DNA of 8,346 nucleotides, taken from positions 1-8,346 of the forward strand of contig DYDC01000109.1 in assembly GCA_020718125.1 (NCBI GenBank), in the 5' to 3' direction. Position numbers and translations under genes: made by a program. The stretch comes from Methylacidiphilum sp. Its GTDB lineage: Bacteria > Verrucomicrobiota > Verrucomicrobiia > CAIQCK01. Position 1 is the stretch's first letter, and every line of letters begins with the position of its first letter. Of the stretch, positions 1 to 7,012 are shown piece after piece. The notes beneath the pieces were generated by a model. The model did no database searches and was not told where the DNA came from. It saw nothing but the letters and a program-made list of their open reading frames with translations.

Positions 1-2
1 CG

Positions 3-1745
3 GATTACCGGACGAAGATCACGCTGCCCGGCGGCGATGTGGAGCAGAAGCCCACGGTGATTGAGCAATTCGCTTATGCTGACACGTGGGCTGACGGCAC
101 GGCCAGCTACCTCGCCATGATTGTCCCGCGACTTTGCCTCATGCGGGAACTGCTTTCTGAGCGTGGTTCGATCTTCGTTCACCTTGACTACCACGTCAGC
201 CATTACGTGAAGCTGGTGATGGACGAGATTTTGGGGCGAGACAACTTTCGCAACGAGATCGTAGTGAAGCGGCGCATAACAAAAAACCTTCAACGCCAGT
301 TCGACACAATCGAGTCGCTGAACGCCGCCCACGACACGCTGATGTGGTTTTCCAAAGTGGATGCGCATCGCTTCAAGCCCGTCGCGGTTCCAATGGAAAC
401 CAACAAGCCTGAAGGCTACTGGCATCACTTCTGGAGCAACGCCGACCGTCCCACGATGCGCTACGAGCTTCTCGGTGTAACGCCGACGGAAGGGCAATGG
501 AAGTGGTCGCGGGAAAGGGCAGAGGAGGCAGTCGCCAACTACAAGCGGTTTTTGGCCGGAGGCAAAGGCCGAATGCTGGTTGACTACTGGCAGGACACTG
601 GTGGCGAGTTGGAGTTCATCCGTCTTTCTGAACGGGGCAAGGTAGAAAACTGGTTCCCTCCAGCCACCGAGCGAATCGCCGACACCATCTGGTTGGACAT
701 CCACGCTTATGAGAACGAGAAGGACTACGCAACTCAGAAACATCCGGAGTTGTTGGAGCGAATCGTCGAACTGGGAAGTGGTGAGGGCGGACTCGTAGCG
801 GACATTTTCGCTGGCTCAGGCACGACCGCCGCAGTCGCGGAAAAGCTGGGCCGTCACTGGATTGTTTGCGATCTCGGCAAGCCGGCGTGCATGATCATGC
901 GGAAGCGGTTGATTGACCAGAACGCGCAGCCGTTTCTGTTTCAAGCCATTGGCGACTATCAGGTGGAGGCGGCGCGTTCCACGCTGGGCCGCAAATTCCG
1001 CGTGGGTGATCTCTCACAAGTTGTCCTCAAGCTCTACGGCGCGCTGCCGCTTGCGCCGGAGGACAATCCGAATCGCAACCTCGGCAAGATGCCGCAGTCG
1101 CGCGCGCTGGTCTTCGTGGATTCGCCGCAGAAGCTCACGGGGCTGGCGACGTTGAAGCGGGCGCAGGAATTGCGCGGGTCGTTGTTGGGCGGCTGGGACA
1201 ACGTGGTGGTGCTCGGCTGGAACTTCACGGCGGACATCGGCCACGTCATCGCCGGGCTGAACGATCCGAAGCTCGAAGTGCTCGTGATTCCGCCCGACCT
1301 GCTCGACCGGTTGAAGAAGAAGGGCGACAAGCTGACGGCGCAGGAGGTGCGGTTCTCATCGCTGCAATACGTGACGGTGAAGCCGATACAGCGCAAGACG
1401 CTGGCGAGCGGCGAGGCGCTGACGGTGGAGTTGGACAACTACGTGTTGCTCTCGCCCGACGCGCTGAATCTGGAGCCGAAGGACAAGGAACGGTTGCGGG
1501 CGGTGGTGAACCGCGACCCGCTGGCGTTGATCGAGTATTGGAGCGTGGACCCGGACTACGACGGTGAACTGTTCCGCTCCGTCTGGCAGGATTACCGGGG
1601 CAACGCGGACGACGACCGCGACCCGCTGCACGTCGTGCGCAAAGCGCTGCTGAGCGGCCTGCCGGTGAAGTCTGGCACGCGCCGTGTCTGTGTGCGCGTG
1701 GTGGACGTTTTCGGCTTCGAGGCGGAAGTGGTAAAGACGGTATGA
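3..1745 (+). CDS. mod: Type III-like adenine-specific DNA methyltransferase (Mod), 5' end outside window
   Basis: Modification subunit of a Type III-like restriction-modification system, expected to transfer a methyl group from S-adenosylmethionine to adenine N6. The reading frame is open to the left edge, so the start lies upstream. The first in-window start-like codon is GTG at 39, which I do not believe is the true start because the catalytic (D/N)PPY motif IV should precede it. Counting from that GTG, residues 11-64 match the conserved block after motif IV (AYADTW, SYLAMI, LMRELLSERGSIFVHLD). The S-adenosylmethionine motif I is at 255-263 (DIFAGSGTT), with a motif X-like KHPELLERI just before it. 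Motif IV before motif I is the beta-class order. The long C-terminal extension (about 300-568) resembles this family. The stop lies 11 bases from the convergent toxin gene. Family assignment is firm; the recognition site cannot be read. Confidence 0.9.
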   Translation, partial: DYRTKITLPGGDVEQKPTVIEQFAYADTWADGTASYLAMIVPRLCLMRELLSERGSIFVHLDYHVSHYVKLVMDEILGRDNFRNEIVVKRRITKNLQRQFDTIESLNAAHDTLMWFSKVDAHRFKPVAVPMETNKPEGYWHHFWSNADRPTMRYELLGVTPTEGQWKWSRERAEEAVANYKRFLAGGKGRMLVDYWQDTGGELEFIRLSERGKVENWFPPATERIADTIWLDIHAYENEKDYATQKHPELLERIVELGSGEGGLVADIFAGSGTTAAVAEKLGRHWIVCDLGKPACMIMRKRLIDQNAQPFLFQAIGDYQVEAARSTLGRKFRVGDLSQVVLKLYGALPLAPEDNPNRNLGKMPQSRALVFVDSPQKLTGLATLKRAQELRGSLLGGWDNVVVLGWNFTADIGHVIAGLNDPKLEVLVIPPDLLDRLKKKGDKLTAQEVRFSSLQYVTVKPIQRKTLASGEALTVELDNYVLLSPDALNLEPKDKERLRAVVNRDPLALIEYWSVDPDYDGELFRSVWQDYRGNADDDRDPLHVVRKALLSGLPVKSGTRRVCVRVVDVFGFEAEVVKTV

Positions 1746-1756
1746 AGCCGCCACAG

Positions 1757-2089
1757 TCAATCGGGCCGGGCGAGAATGTAAACATGGCCGGGCCGAAACT
1801 CGGCGAGGCGGCGGAGGATTTCCGGCGCAAAGGGGAGCACGCGCGCCACACGATTCGACTCCGCGCGCAACACGACGATGGCGAAGGGAAGTTCTGTGGT
1901 TTTGTTCTGGTGCGGCAAGTTCTTGTCCATCGTCACGAAGATGTCAAACTTGCCCGACGTGGCGATGAGTCGCAGCAGTTTTCCGTTCGCGCTGCCGGCC
2001 CAGCCTGCTTGTGGAACGGTTTTGACTACATGGCCGGGAAGTTCATGCGCCAAGTCCTTCGGCAGACATTCGTCGAGCAGAATGCGCAT
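1757..2089 (-). CDS. DUF5615 PIN-like toxin
   Basis: Predicted ribonuclease-type toxin of the DUF5615 (PIN-like, Mut7-C-like) family, 110 aa, which is normal length. Visible hallmarks are the N-terminal LLDECLP (residues 4-10, acidic D6 and E7), the NGKLLRL helix (35-41) and FVTMDKNLPHQN (51-62, acidic D55). Hydrophobic strands continue through AIVVLRAESNR (70-80). These acidic residues are the likely metal-binding site by analogy with PIN folds; RNase activity is inference. The ATG directly follows the TAA stop of the DUF433 gene with no gap, so translation is probably coupled, as expected for an antitoxin-toxin pair. I see no clear Shine-Dalgarno sequence. It reads against mod and ends 11 bases from the mod stop. 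An open + frame covers the same DNA but has no family resemblance. Confidence 0.88.
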   Translation of the reverse strand: MRILLDECLPKDLAHELPGHVVKTVPQAGWAGSANGKLLRLIATSGKFDIFVTMDKNLPHQNKTTELPFAIVVLRAESNRVARVLPFAPEILRRLAEFRPGHVYILARPD

Positions 2090-2320
2090 TTAAGCGGTGG
2101 CCAGAAGTTCTTTGCTGGCCTGCTCAAGGAAAGCGATGGCCTGCTGACGCGAGACGGTGGGGAATTGTTCCAAAAACTCGTCCAGCGTGTCACCGCCTTC
2201 GAGATAGTCGAGCAGGCTGCGCACGGGCACGCGCGTGCCGGCGAAACACGGCGTGCCGCTCATGATCTCCGGGTCCACAACGACGATGGCGCGCTTCTTC
2301 ATGGCGCCAATTAAACCCAC
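2090..2320 (-). CDS. DUF433 family antitoxin (VapB45-like)
   Basis: Small antitoxin with a predicted helix-turn-helix-like DUF433 domain, 76 aa from the GTG at 2320. The family signature is clear: DPEIMSGTPCFAGTRVPV (residues 16-33), then LLDYLEGGDTLDEFLEQFP (36-54) and VSRQQAIAFLEQA. It should neutralise the DUF5615 toxin encoded immediately downstream and probably represses its own promoter; both roles are known for the family class and inferred here. The start is uncertain. GTG at 2320 has a GGAG only two bases upstream, too close to be ideal. ATG at 2302 (residue 7, MKKRAIVVVDPE) fits typical family N-termini better. The gene is divergent from res, with 36 bases between the GTG and the res ATG. 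Confidence 0.87.
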   Translation of the reverse strand: MGLIGAMKKRAIVVVDPEIMSGTPCFAGTRVPVRSLLDYLEGGDTLDEFLEQFPTVSRQQAIAFLEQASKELLATA

Positions 2321-2337
2321 ATCTCCGAGAATGACAA
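2309..2337 (-). promoter_or_regulatory. Possible promoter of the toxin-antitoxin cassette
   Basis: On the - strand, TTGTCA (2337-2332) is followed after exactly 17 bases by TTAATT (2314-2309). The first box matches the sigma-70 -35 consensus at five of six positions; the second matches the -10 box at only three of six. Transcription would then start about at the ATG at 2302, giving a leaderless antitoxin mRNA and favouring that start over GTG 2320. The prediction is weak, because such matches occur by chance and the organism's promoter rules are unknown. Confidence 0.22.
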
Positions 2338-2356
2338 TCCTTCAATTCCAACGGCC

Positions 2357-5257
2357 ATGATGCTTCCCCTCGTCCGCTCATTGCTTCCGAAGATTCAGGC
2401 CGAGTGCGCGGGTCTGGAGTCCGGCAGCGCGCCGATTCTGGAGAAGGTGACGTCAGTCACCGCCGACCTGCTGCGCTGGTGGTTCCTGCGGGATTGCGTG
2501 GACGCACGGGCGGTGAACTTCCACGACGGCCAGAAGCAGGCGATCCTGCACGCGATCTACGCGCACGAAGTGTTGCAGCCGGAAACACTGGTGGACCTCT
2601 ACCAGAAGGCGGCCGCCGAGGATTTGCTGACGGCGCGGCGGCTGGAGGAAGTCCTGCGGAGCGGCCATCCGAAGTATTGCCTGAAGATGGCGACGGGCAC
2701 GGGCAAGACGTGGGTGTTGCAGGCGTTGCTTTACTGGCAGTCGCTCAACGCGGCGCGCGCGCCGGAGGATGCGCGGTTCACGCGGAACTTCCTCGTCGTC
2801 GCGCCGGGACTGATTGTGTATGGCCGCCTGCTCGACGCGTTTCTCGGCAAGGAGCGCGGCGGCCAGCGGGATTTCAACACGTCGGACCTGGCGTGCTACA
2901 AGGATTTGTTCGTGCCGGACGGCTATCGCGAGGAGGTGTTTCGCTTCGTGCAGGGGAATGTCTGCCAGAAGGAGGAAGTCGGCACGAAAGTGACGGCGGG
3001 CGGATTCATCGGCGTCTGTAACTGGCAGGCGCTGGCCGAGGCGGACGAGCCGGACGCGGAGGAGGAGGTTGAAGCGCCCGGCGTGACGCCGGACGTGAAG
3101 GACGTTGCGGCGGCGGCGCTGCCGTTGTCGCCGGGCACGAGCGCGGGCAATTCGCTGGAGATGCTGAACCGGCGCTTCGAGCGGGGCGGCACACTCGCTT
3201 ATCTGATCTCGATGCCGAGCCTGCTGGTATTCAACGATGAGGCGCATCACATCCACGAGTTGCGCTCGGAAGGCGAGATCACGGAAGTGGAATGGCAGAA
3301 GAGCCTGCGCCGGATTTCGGAAACGAAGGGGCGGCGGTTCGTGCAGGTGGATTTCTCGGCCACGCCCTACAATCAGGTTGGCAGCGGCCAGAAGGCGAAG
3401 GCGGTCTATTTCCCGCACATCATCGCCGACTTCGACTTGAAAGCGGCGATGAAAGCGGGGTTGGTGAAGTCGCTCGTGCTCGACAAGCGGCGCGAACTGG
3501 GCGCGCTGCCGAACGAGGAATTGCAGTTCAAGGCGGATCGCGACGGGCACGGCAACCCGGTGTTATCGGAAGGCCAGCGCATCATGGTGCGCGCCGGGCT
3601 GACGAAGCTGCGGAAGCTGGAGAAGGAGTTTGGCGAGATTGATCCGACACGCCATCCGAAGATGATGGTGATGTGCGAGGACACGACCGTCACGCCGCTG
3701 GTGGAGGACGAGTTGAAGCGGCTGGGCTTGCAGGACGATGAAATCCTGCGCGTGGACTCGAACCGCAAGGGCGAGCTGCCGGTCGCGGAATGGGCCGTGC
3801 TGCGCGAGCGGTTGTTCGACATGGACGCGCACGCCACGCCGCGCGCGGTCATCAGCGTGTTGATGCTGCGCGAGGGTTTCGACGTGAACAACATCTGCGT
3901 CATCGTGCCGCTGCGCACGACGGGCGCGAAGATTCTGCTGGAGCAGACGGTCGGGCGCGGCCTGCGGCTGATGTGGCGCGGGAACGAATACGACGACCAG
4001 AAGCGCGAGAACCGGGAACTCATCCGGGAAGGGCAAGAGCCGAAAAGCTTGATTGACGCGCTGAGCATCGTGGAGCATCCGAAGTTCGAGGAGTTCTACG
4101 AGCAGTTGCGGAAAGACGGCTACGAGTTCGCAGAGGCGTCGCCGACGGAGACGGAAACGCGCAGCACCGGCGACTTGATTTCGGTGGGGCTGCGCGACGG
4201 TTTCGAGGCGTTTGACTTTGCGATTCCATTTGTGCTGCGCGAGCGCGAGGAAGAACTGGTGCAGCGCGAACTCGATGCAATGGCGCTGCCGGTGTTCCCG
4301 CTGGCGGTGGAGCAGTTGAAGGCGCAGATCGGCAAAGGCGACGTGTTCCGATCCACCGACGTGCGGACTGGCACGCAGTTCGGCGACTACCGCGTGGACG
4401 GCGGCGTGATGACCGCGACGGGCTACAACGACTATCTCGGCCGCATGGCACGGCGCGTTTCCGAAAGCCTCAGCGCGCCGGTGACGAGCAGCTCGAAAGT
4501 CTTTGCGAACATCGCCGCGTTCCCGTTCCTGCAAGTCAACCTGCCGCAACTCGCCGGCTGGGTGGATTCGTTCGTCCGGCGGCGGTTGTTTGGCGGCGAC
4601 TTCGATCCGCACCAAGACGAGAACTGGCGGCTCTTGCTGCTTCAGCCGGTTGCGGAGCACGTCATCCGCGAGTTTGGGCGCAAGCTGCCGGAGTTGACAG
4701 AAGTGGAAACCAACGCGCCACCGGAAATCGGGCATCGTCGGCTCTCAGAGGTCGAGCGGCTGACGATGCGCGAAGAATACTCGGTTGAAGTCAGCAAGTG
4801 TATTTACGGGCGGCTGCCGTATCCGTCCCGAAATGGCGAGTTCGAGTTGGCCTTCGTCGAGAAGGCCGTGAGTGATGCGGCAGTAGAGGCGTTCTGCAAG
4901 ATCAACGAGCAGAAGCATGCGTTCCTTCGGCTGCGCTACGTGAAGGAGAGCGGCCTGCCCGGCTATTATCACCCGGATTTCCTCGTGCGGACTGCGGACG
5001 CCATCTTCCTGGCCGAAACGAAAGCGGAGACGATGCTCTCGCTGCCGGACGTGCAGCGCAAACGCCGCGCCGCCATCGCGTGGTGCGAGCGAATCAACGA
5101 ACTGCCAGAGGAAACGCGGTCGGGGCGACAGTGGCACTATGCGCTTGTTGGCGAGGCGCTGTTCTGCGAGTTTCGATCCAAGGGCGCGTCGTTGGAAGAA
5201 ATCCTGAAGTTCGCGCGGTTGCGGCCGAAAGCTGTGGATACACACTCCTTGCTGTGA
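2357..5257 (+). CDS. res: Type III-like restriction enzyme, Res subunit (SF2 helicase plus PD-(D/E)XK nuclease)
   Basis: Restriction subunit, 966 aa, expected to work with the Mod protein encoded upstream: ATP-driven translocation followed by cleavage of unmethylated DNA. Helicase motifs appear in order: Walker A MATGTGKT (111-118), motif Ia-like NFLVVAP (144-150), DEAH box (294-297), motif III FSATP (333-337), motif V LREGFDV (504-510) and motif VI EQTVGRGLRL (529-538). The C-terminal nuclease shows HPDFLV (872-877) and ETK (887-889), so D874, E887 and K889 fit the D...ExK catalytic pattern. All key residues are intact, so the enzyme is probably functional. An acidic and alanine-rich stretch (about 227-265) between Ia and the DEAH box looks like a flexible linker. 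Tandem ATGs open the gene and no Shine-Dalgarno is visible. It is separated from mod by an inverted toxin-antitoxin cassette and converges on the AlbA_2 gene. Confidence 0.93.
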   Translation: MMLPLVRSLLPKIQAECAGLESGSAPILEKVTSVTADLLRWWFLRDCVDARAVNFHDGQKQAILHAIYAHEVLQPETLVDLYQKAAAEDLLTARRLEEVLRSGHPKYCLKMATGTGKTWVLQALLYWQSLNAARAPEDARFTRNFLVVAPGLIVYGRLLDAFLGKERGGQRDFNTSDLACYKDLFVPDGYREEVFRFVQGNVCQKEEVGTKVTAGGFIGVCNWQALAEADEPDAEEEVEAPGVTPDVKDVAAAALPLSPGTSAGNSLEMLNRRFERGGTLAYLISMPSLLVFNDEAHHIHELRSEGEITEVEWQKSLRRISETKGRRFVQVDFSATPYNQVGSGQKAKAVYFPHIIADFDLKAAMKAGLVKSLVLDKRRELGALPNEELQFKADRDGHGNPVLSEGQRIMVRAGLTKLRKLEKEFGEIDPTRHPKMMVMCEDTTVTPLVEDELKRLGLQDDEILRVDSNRKGELPVAEWAVLRERLFDMDAHATPRAVISVLMLREGFDVNNICVIVPLRTTGAKILLEQTVGRGLRLMWRGNEYDDQKRENRELIREGQEPKSLIDALSIVEHPKFEEFYEQLRKDGYEFAEASPTETETRSTGDLISVGLRDGFEAFDFAIPFVLREREEELVQRELDAMALPVFPLAVEQLKAQIGKGDVFRSTDVRTGTQFGDYRVDGGVMTATGYNDYLGRMARRVSESLSAPVTSSSKVFANIAAFPFLQVNLPQLAGWVDSFVRRRLFGGDFDPHQDENWRLLLLQPVAEHVIREFGRKLPELTEVETNAPPEIGHRRLSEVERLTMREEYSVEVSKCIYGRLPYPSRNGEFELAFVEKAVSDAAVEAFCKINEQKHAFLRLRYVKESGLPGYYHPDFLVRTADAIFLAETKAETMLSLPDVQRKRRAAIAWCERINELPEETRSGRQWHYALVGEALFCEFRSKGASLEEILKFARLRPKAVDTHSLL

Positions 5258-5328
5258 CGAAGGCGTGGCTGATGGCCGTTGTTCACGCGCAGCCGACTCT
5301 TCGACATCCCGATCAACTTGTTCCTTGT

Positions 5329-5892
5329 CTAGCCGCCGGCAGACTGGAGGTTTGGCACGGGTTGAAGCTCGCGGGCGTGCACGGCCTCTTGCTTGAACTC
5401 CTCCTGCGCGTCCACTTCCGCGTCTGGAATCCTGTGATCGCCGGCCAGAATGCGTTTGTAGGCAGTTCCTTTGTAAAACACGAACTTCCGGTCAGACGCC
5501 AGTTCATCCACATATATCACCGCCACGCGACCACCAAGGAAATCGTGCGGCTCCATCGGCGGAAAACAGTCTGACAAATCCTGGGGTGCGCCTTTTCGGT
5601 CCGTGAACAGCTTCCGAATCTCCTTCAGATTTGGTTCTGCATGTTCACGCCAGCCAGTGAACACATAGCGCCGGGCTGGGCCGGCTCCCTCTTCCTTGAC
5701 GCCCAGGATGACAATGCCGCCGCGGGTGTTGAGGAACGCGTTGACGCTCTTGTGCCGTTCCTTCCACTCGCCGCCGTCTGCTGGAACAGGCTTGATCTCC
5801 AAGCCTTCGGTCTCCAGTTCCTCGAAGCGGCCGTTCTGAATAAGCTCGGCGAGCTTCGTCAATATGCGATCAACGACTTTCATCTCATCCAA
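5329..5892 (-). CDS. AlbA_2/Schlafen-domain protein, C-terminally truncated
   Basis: N-terminal AlbA_2 (Schlafen-type, formerly AAA_4) domain protein of 187 aa. Visible family features are FEELETEGLEIKPVP (24-38), the WKERHKSVNAFLNTRGGIVILGVKE block (43-67), a central GRVAVIYVDELASDRKFVFYKGTAYKRI segment and a terminal EEFKQEAVHARELQ stretch. As I recall, relatives with this layout continue for several hundred residues with a GHKL-type ATPase-like part; here the frame stops at TAG (5331-5329) right after the domain. It is therefore probably a truncated remnant, though a stand-alone short form is possible. Such proteins occur in bacterial defence clusters and as regulators; the role here is unknown. 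The start is TTG at 5892 (MDEMKVVD), or ATG three codons in. It converges on res with 71 bases between the stops, and no convincing terminator hairpin lies there. Confidence 0.75.
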   Translation of the reverse strand: MDEMKVVDRILTKLAELIQNGRFEELETEGLEIKPVPADGGEWKERHKSVNAFLNTRGGIVILGVKEEGAGPARRYVFTGWREHAEPNLKEIRKLFTDRKGAPQDLSDCFPPMEPHDFLGGRVAVIYVDELASDRKFVFYKGTAYKRILAGDHRIPDAEVDAQEEFKQEAVHARELQPVPNLQSAGG

Positions 5893-5910
5893 CCAATCTC
5901 AAGAAAATGC

Positions 5911-5921
5911 CTGCATTGCAG
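5911..5921. promoter_or_regulatory. 11-bp palindrome CTGCATTGCAG upstream of the AlbA_2 gene
   Basis: CTGCA-T-TGCAG is a perfect inverted repeat around one central base, 19 bases upstream of the TTG start of the AlbA_2 gene. Together with the palindrome at 5938-5948 it may form a regulator-binding site. No bound protein can be named. Confidence 0.3.
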
Positions 5922-5937
5922 TCAATCGAACACATTA

Positions 5938-5953
5938 TTATCTGATAACAGAT
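5938..5953. promoter_or_regulatory. Overlapping palindromes TTATCTGATAA / ATCTGATAACAGAT
   Basis: TTATC-T-GATAA (5938-5948) is a perfect 11-bp palindrome. It overlaps ATCTG-ATAA-CAGAT (5940-5953), a perfect 5-bp inverted repeat with a 4-base loop. They lie in an AT-rich island about 45-60 bases upstream of the AlbA_2 start, where an operator or promoter is expected. Function is inferred from position and symmetry only. Confidence 0.35.
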
Positions 5954-6100
5954 CAACTTGCCTCTGCCGAGCGCGAACTGCCAGAAGATGTGGCTGAGCA
6001 GGTTCACCGTCGGTATCGGGCGGAGTTGCTCGCTTACAGCGACTGCGGCGGGGCGCGTTGCAGAGTGTGATCGAGCAAAGCGGCCTGCCACGGGAACTCT

Positions 6101-7012
6101 TCATGGCTTGAGCGCGGGACGCGAGGTGAAGCCCTGTGCGGCCAACCATTCGATGGATTGTTTCTGCCACGCGTCCCACATCGGGCCTTGGTAGTGGTTC
6201 AGGCCGTGGCCGCCGAACGGCAGTTCCATGTAGCTCACGGGGATGTTGCGGGACTTCAACGCCTCGACAAGCTGCCGGCTGTTCTCGACCGGCACGGCCT
6301 TGTCGTCTATCGCGTGGGTCAGGAACATCGGCGGGGTCTTGTCGGTCACTTGCTTTTCGTTTGAGAACAACTGGACCAGTTCCGGCTTCGGGTCGGGGCC
6401 GAGCAGGCTCTTCTTGGAGCCGCCGTGGGTCAGTTCGCCCATGGTGACGACGGGATAGACGAGGAGGGTGAAGTCGGGCCGACAGCTCACGCGGGCGACC
6501 GGGTCGGCGGCTTTCGGGTCGCCGTCGTCGAAGTGGGTGCCAGCGGTGGACGCGAGGTGGCCGCCGGCGGAGAAGCCCATGATGCCGATGCGGTTCGACG
6601 CGATGCGCCACTCGGCGGCTCGCGAGCGCACGTAGCGAATGGCGCGCTGGGCGTCGAGCAACGGGACGAACGGACGGCCCTGCGGCATTCGATATTCCAA
6701 GACGATGCCCGCGATACCGTGCGAGTTGAGCCAGCGGGCGATCTCGTGGCCTTCGGGGCCGACGACGTGGCGTTGGTAGCCGCCGCCGGGACAGATGACG
6801 ACCGCCGCGCCGTTGGCTTTGTCGGGCGCGGGCAGGTGGACGGTGATGTTGGCGTTGACCGCCTCGAACGTGCCGTCGCCCACTGGCGCATGGTCGGGCC
6901 AGAGCGGCTCCGCCTTCACCGGTGTGAGATTCGCAATCGCCGTCAGCGCCAGCGTGACGATCGTGAACAGGGGAATGTGAAGATTCCGCATATCAGTGTT
7001 CTTACTTTTCAT
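6101..7012 (-). CDS. Secreted alpha/beta hydrolase (esterase/acetylxylan-esterase-like)
   Basis: Exported serine hydrolase of 303 aa, probably a carbohydrate or acetyl ester esterase of the kind often annotated as endo-1,4-beta-xylanase B or BD-FAE-like. A signal peptide is visible: a basic N-terminus, a hydrophobic core at about 12-29 and a likely cleavage after VKA (34). The oxyanion-hole segment is CPGGGY (74-79). The nucleophile elbow is GFSAGG (146-151, S148). The acid is D236 or D237 in AIDDKAVP, and the base is H269 in FGGHG. The triad looks complete and the length is normal, so it is probably active; the substrate is inferred. The ATG overlaps the upstream TGA as ATGA, which suggests translational coupling. 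An alternative start is the ATG at residue 8. No Shine-Dalgarno is obvious. Confidence 0.87.
   Translation of the reverse strand: MKSKNTDMRNLHIPLFTIVTLALTAIANLTPVKAEPLWPDHAPVGDGTFEAVNANITVHLPAPDKANGAAVVICPGGGYQRHVVGPEGHEIARWLNSHGIAGIVLEYRMPQGRPFVPLLDAQRAIRYVRSRAAEWRIASNRIGIMGFSAGGHLASTAGTHFDDGDPKAADPVARVSCRPDFTLLVYPVVTMGELTHGGSKKSLLGPDPKPELVQLFSNEKQVTDKTPPMFLTHAIDDKAVPVENSRQLVEALKSRNIPVSYMELPFGGHGLNHYQGPMWDAWQKQSIEWLAAQGFTSRPALKP

Larger units (their letters stand above)
5893..6100. other. Intergenic stretch with palindromes and a possible coding remnant
   Basis: This 208-base gap lies between two - strand genes. Its left part (about 5893-5960) is AT-rich compared with its surroundings and carries the two palindromes listed separately, so it is the natural promoter region for the AlbA_2 gene. 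Its right part (about 5955-6070) is GC-rich. There the + frame reads SAERELPEDVAEQVHRRYR and on to a TGA at 6068-6070, with coding-like codon choice but no start or family I recognise. I see no tRNA or clear terminator. Confidence 0.4.

Noticed and set aside
1742..2314. 190-codon + strand open frame starting in an ATGA overlap with the mod stop
   Set aside because: It is fully antisense to the DUF433 and DUF5615 genes, whose family signatures are unmistakable, and its own translation resembles no family I know.
2453..3550. Long - strand open frame (365 codons) inside res
   Set aside because: Arg/Gln/Leu-rich translation typical of antisense frames in GC-rich genes; res carries all helicase motifs in the other strand.
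3563..4735. 390-codon - strand open frame inside res
   Set aside because: Antisense shadow with His/Arg/Gln-rich composition and no recognisable domain.
5258..5328. Possible bidirectional terminator between res and the AlbA_2 gene
   Set aside because: The best stem (GCGTG...CACGC) is only 5 bp with a 17-base loop and has no T run on either side.
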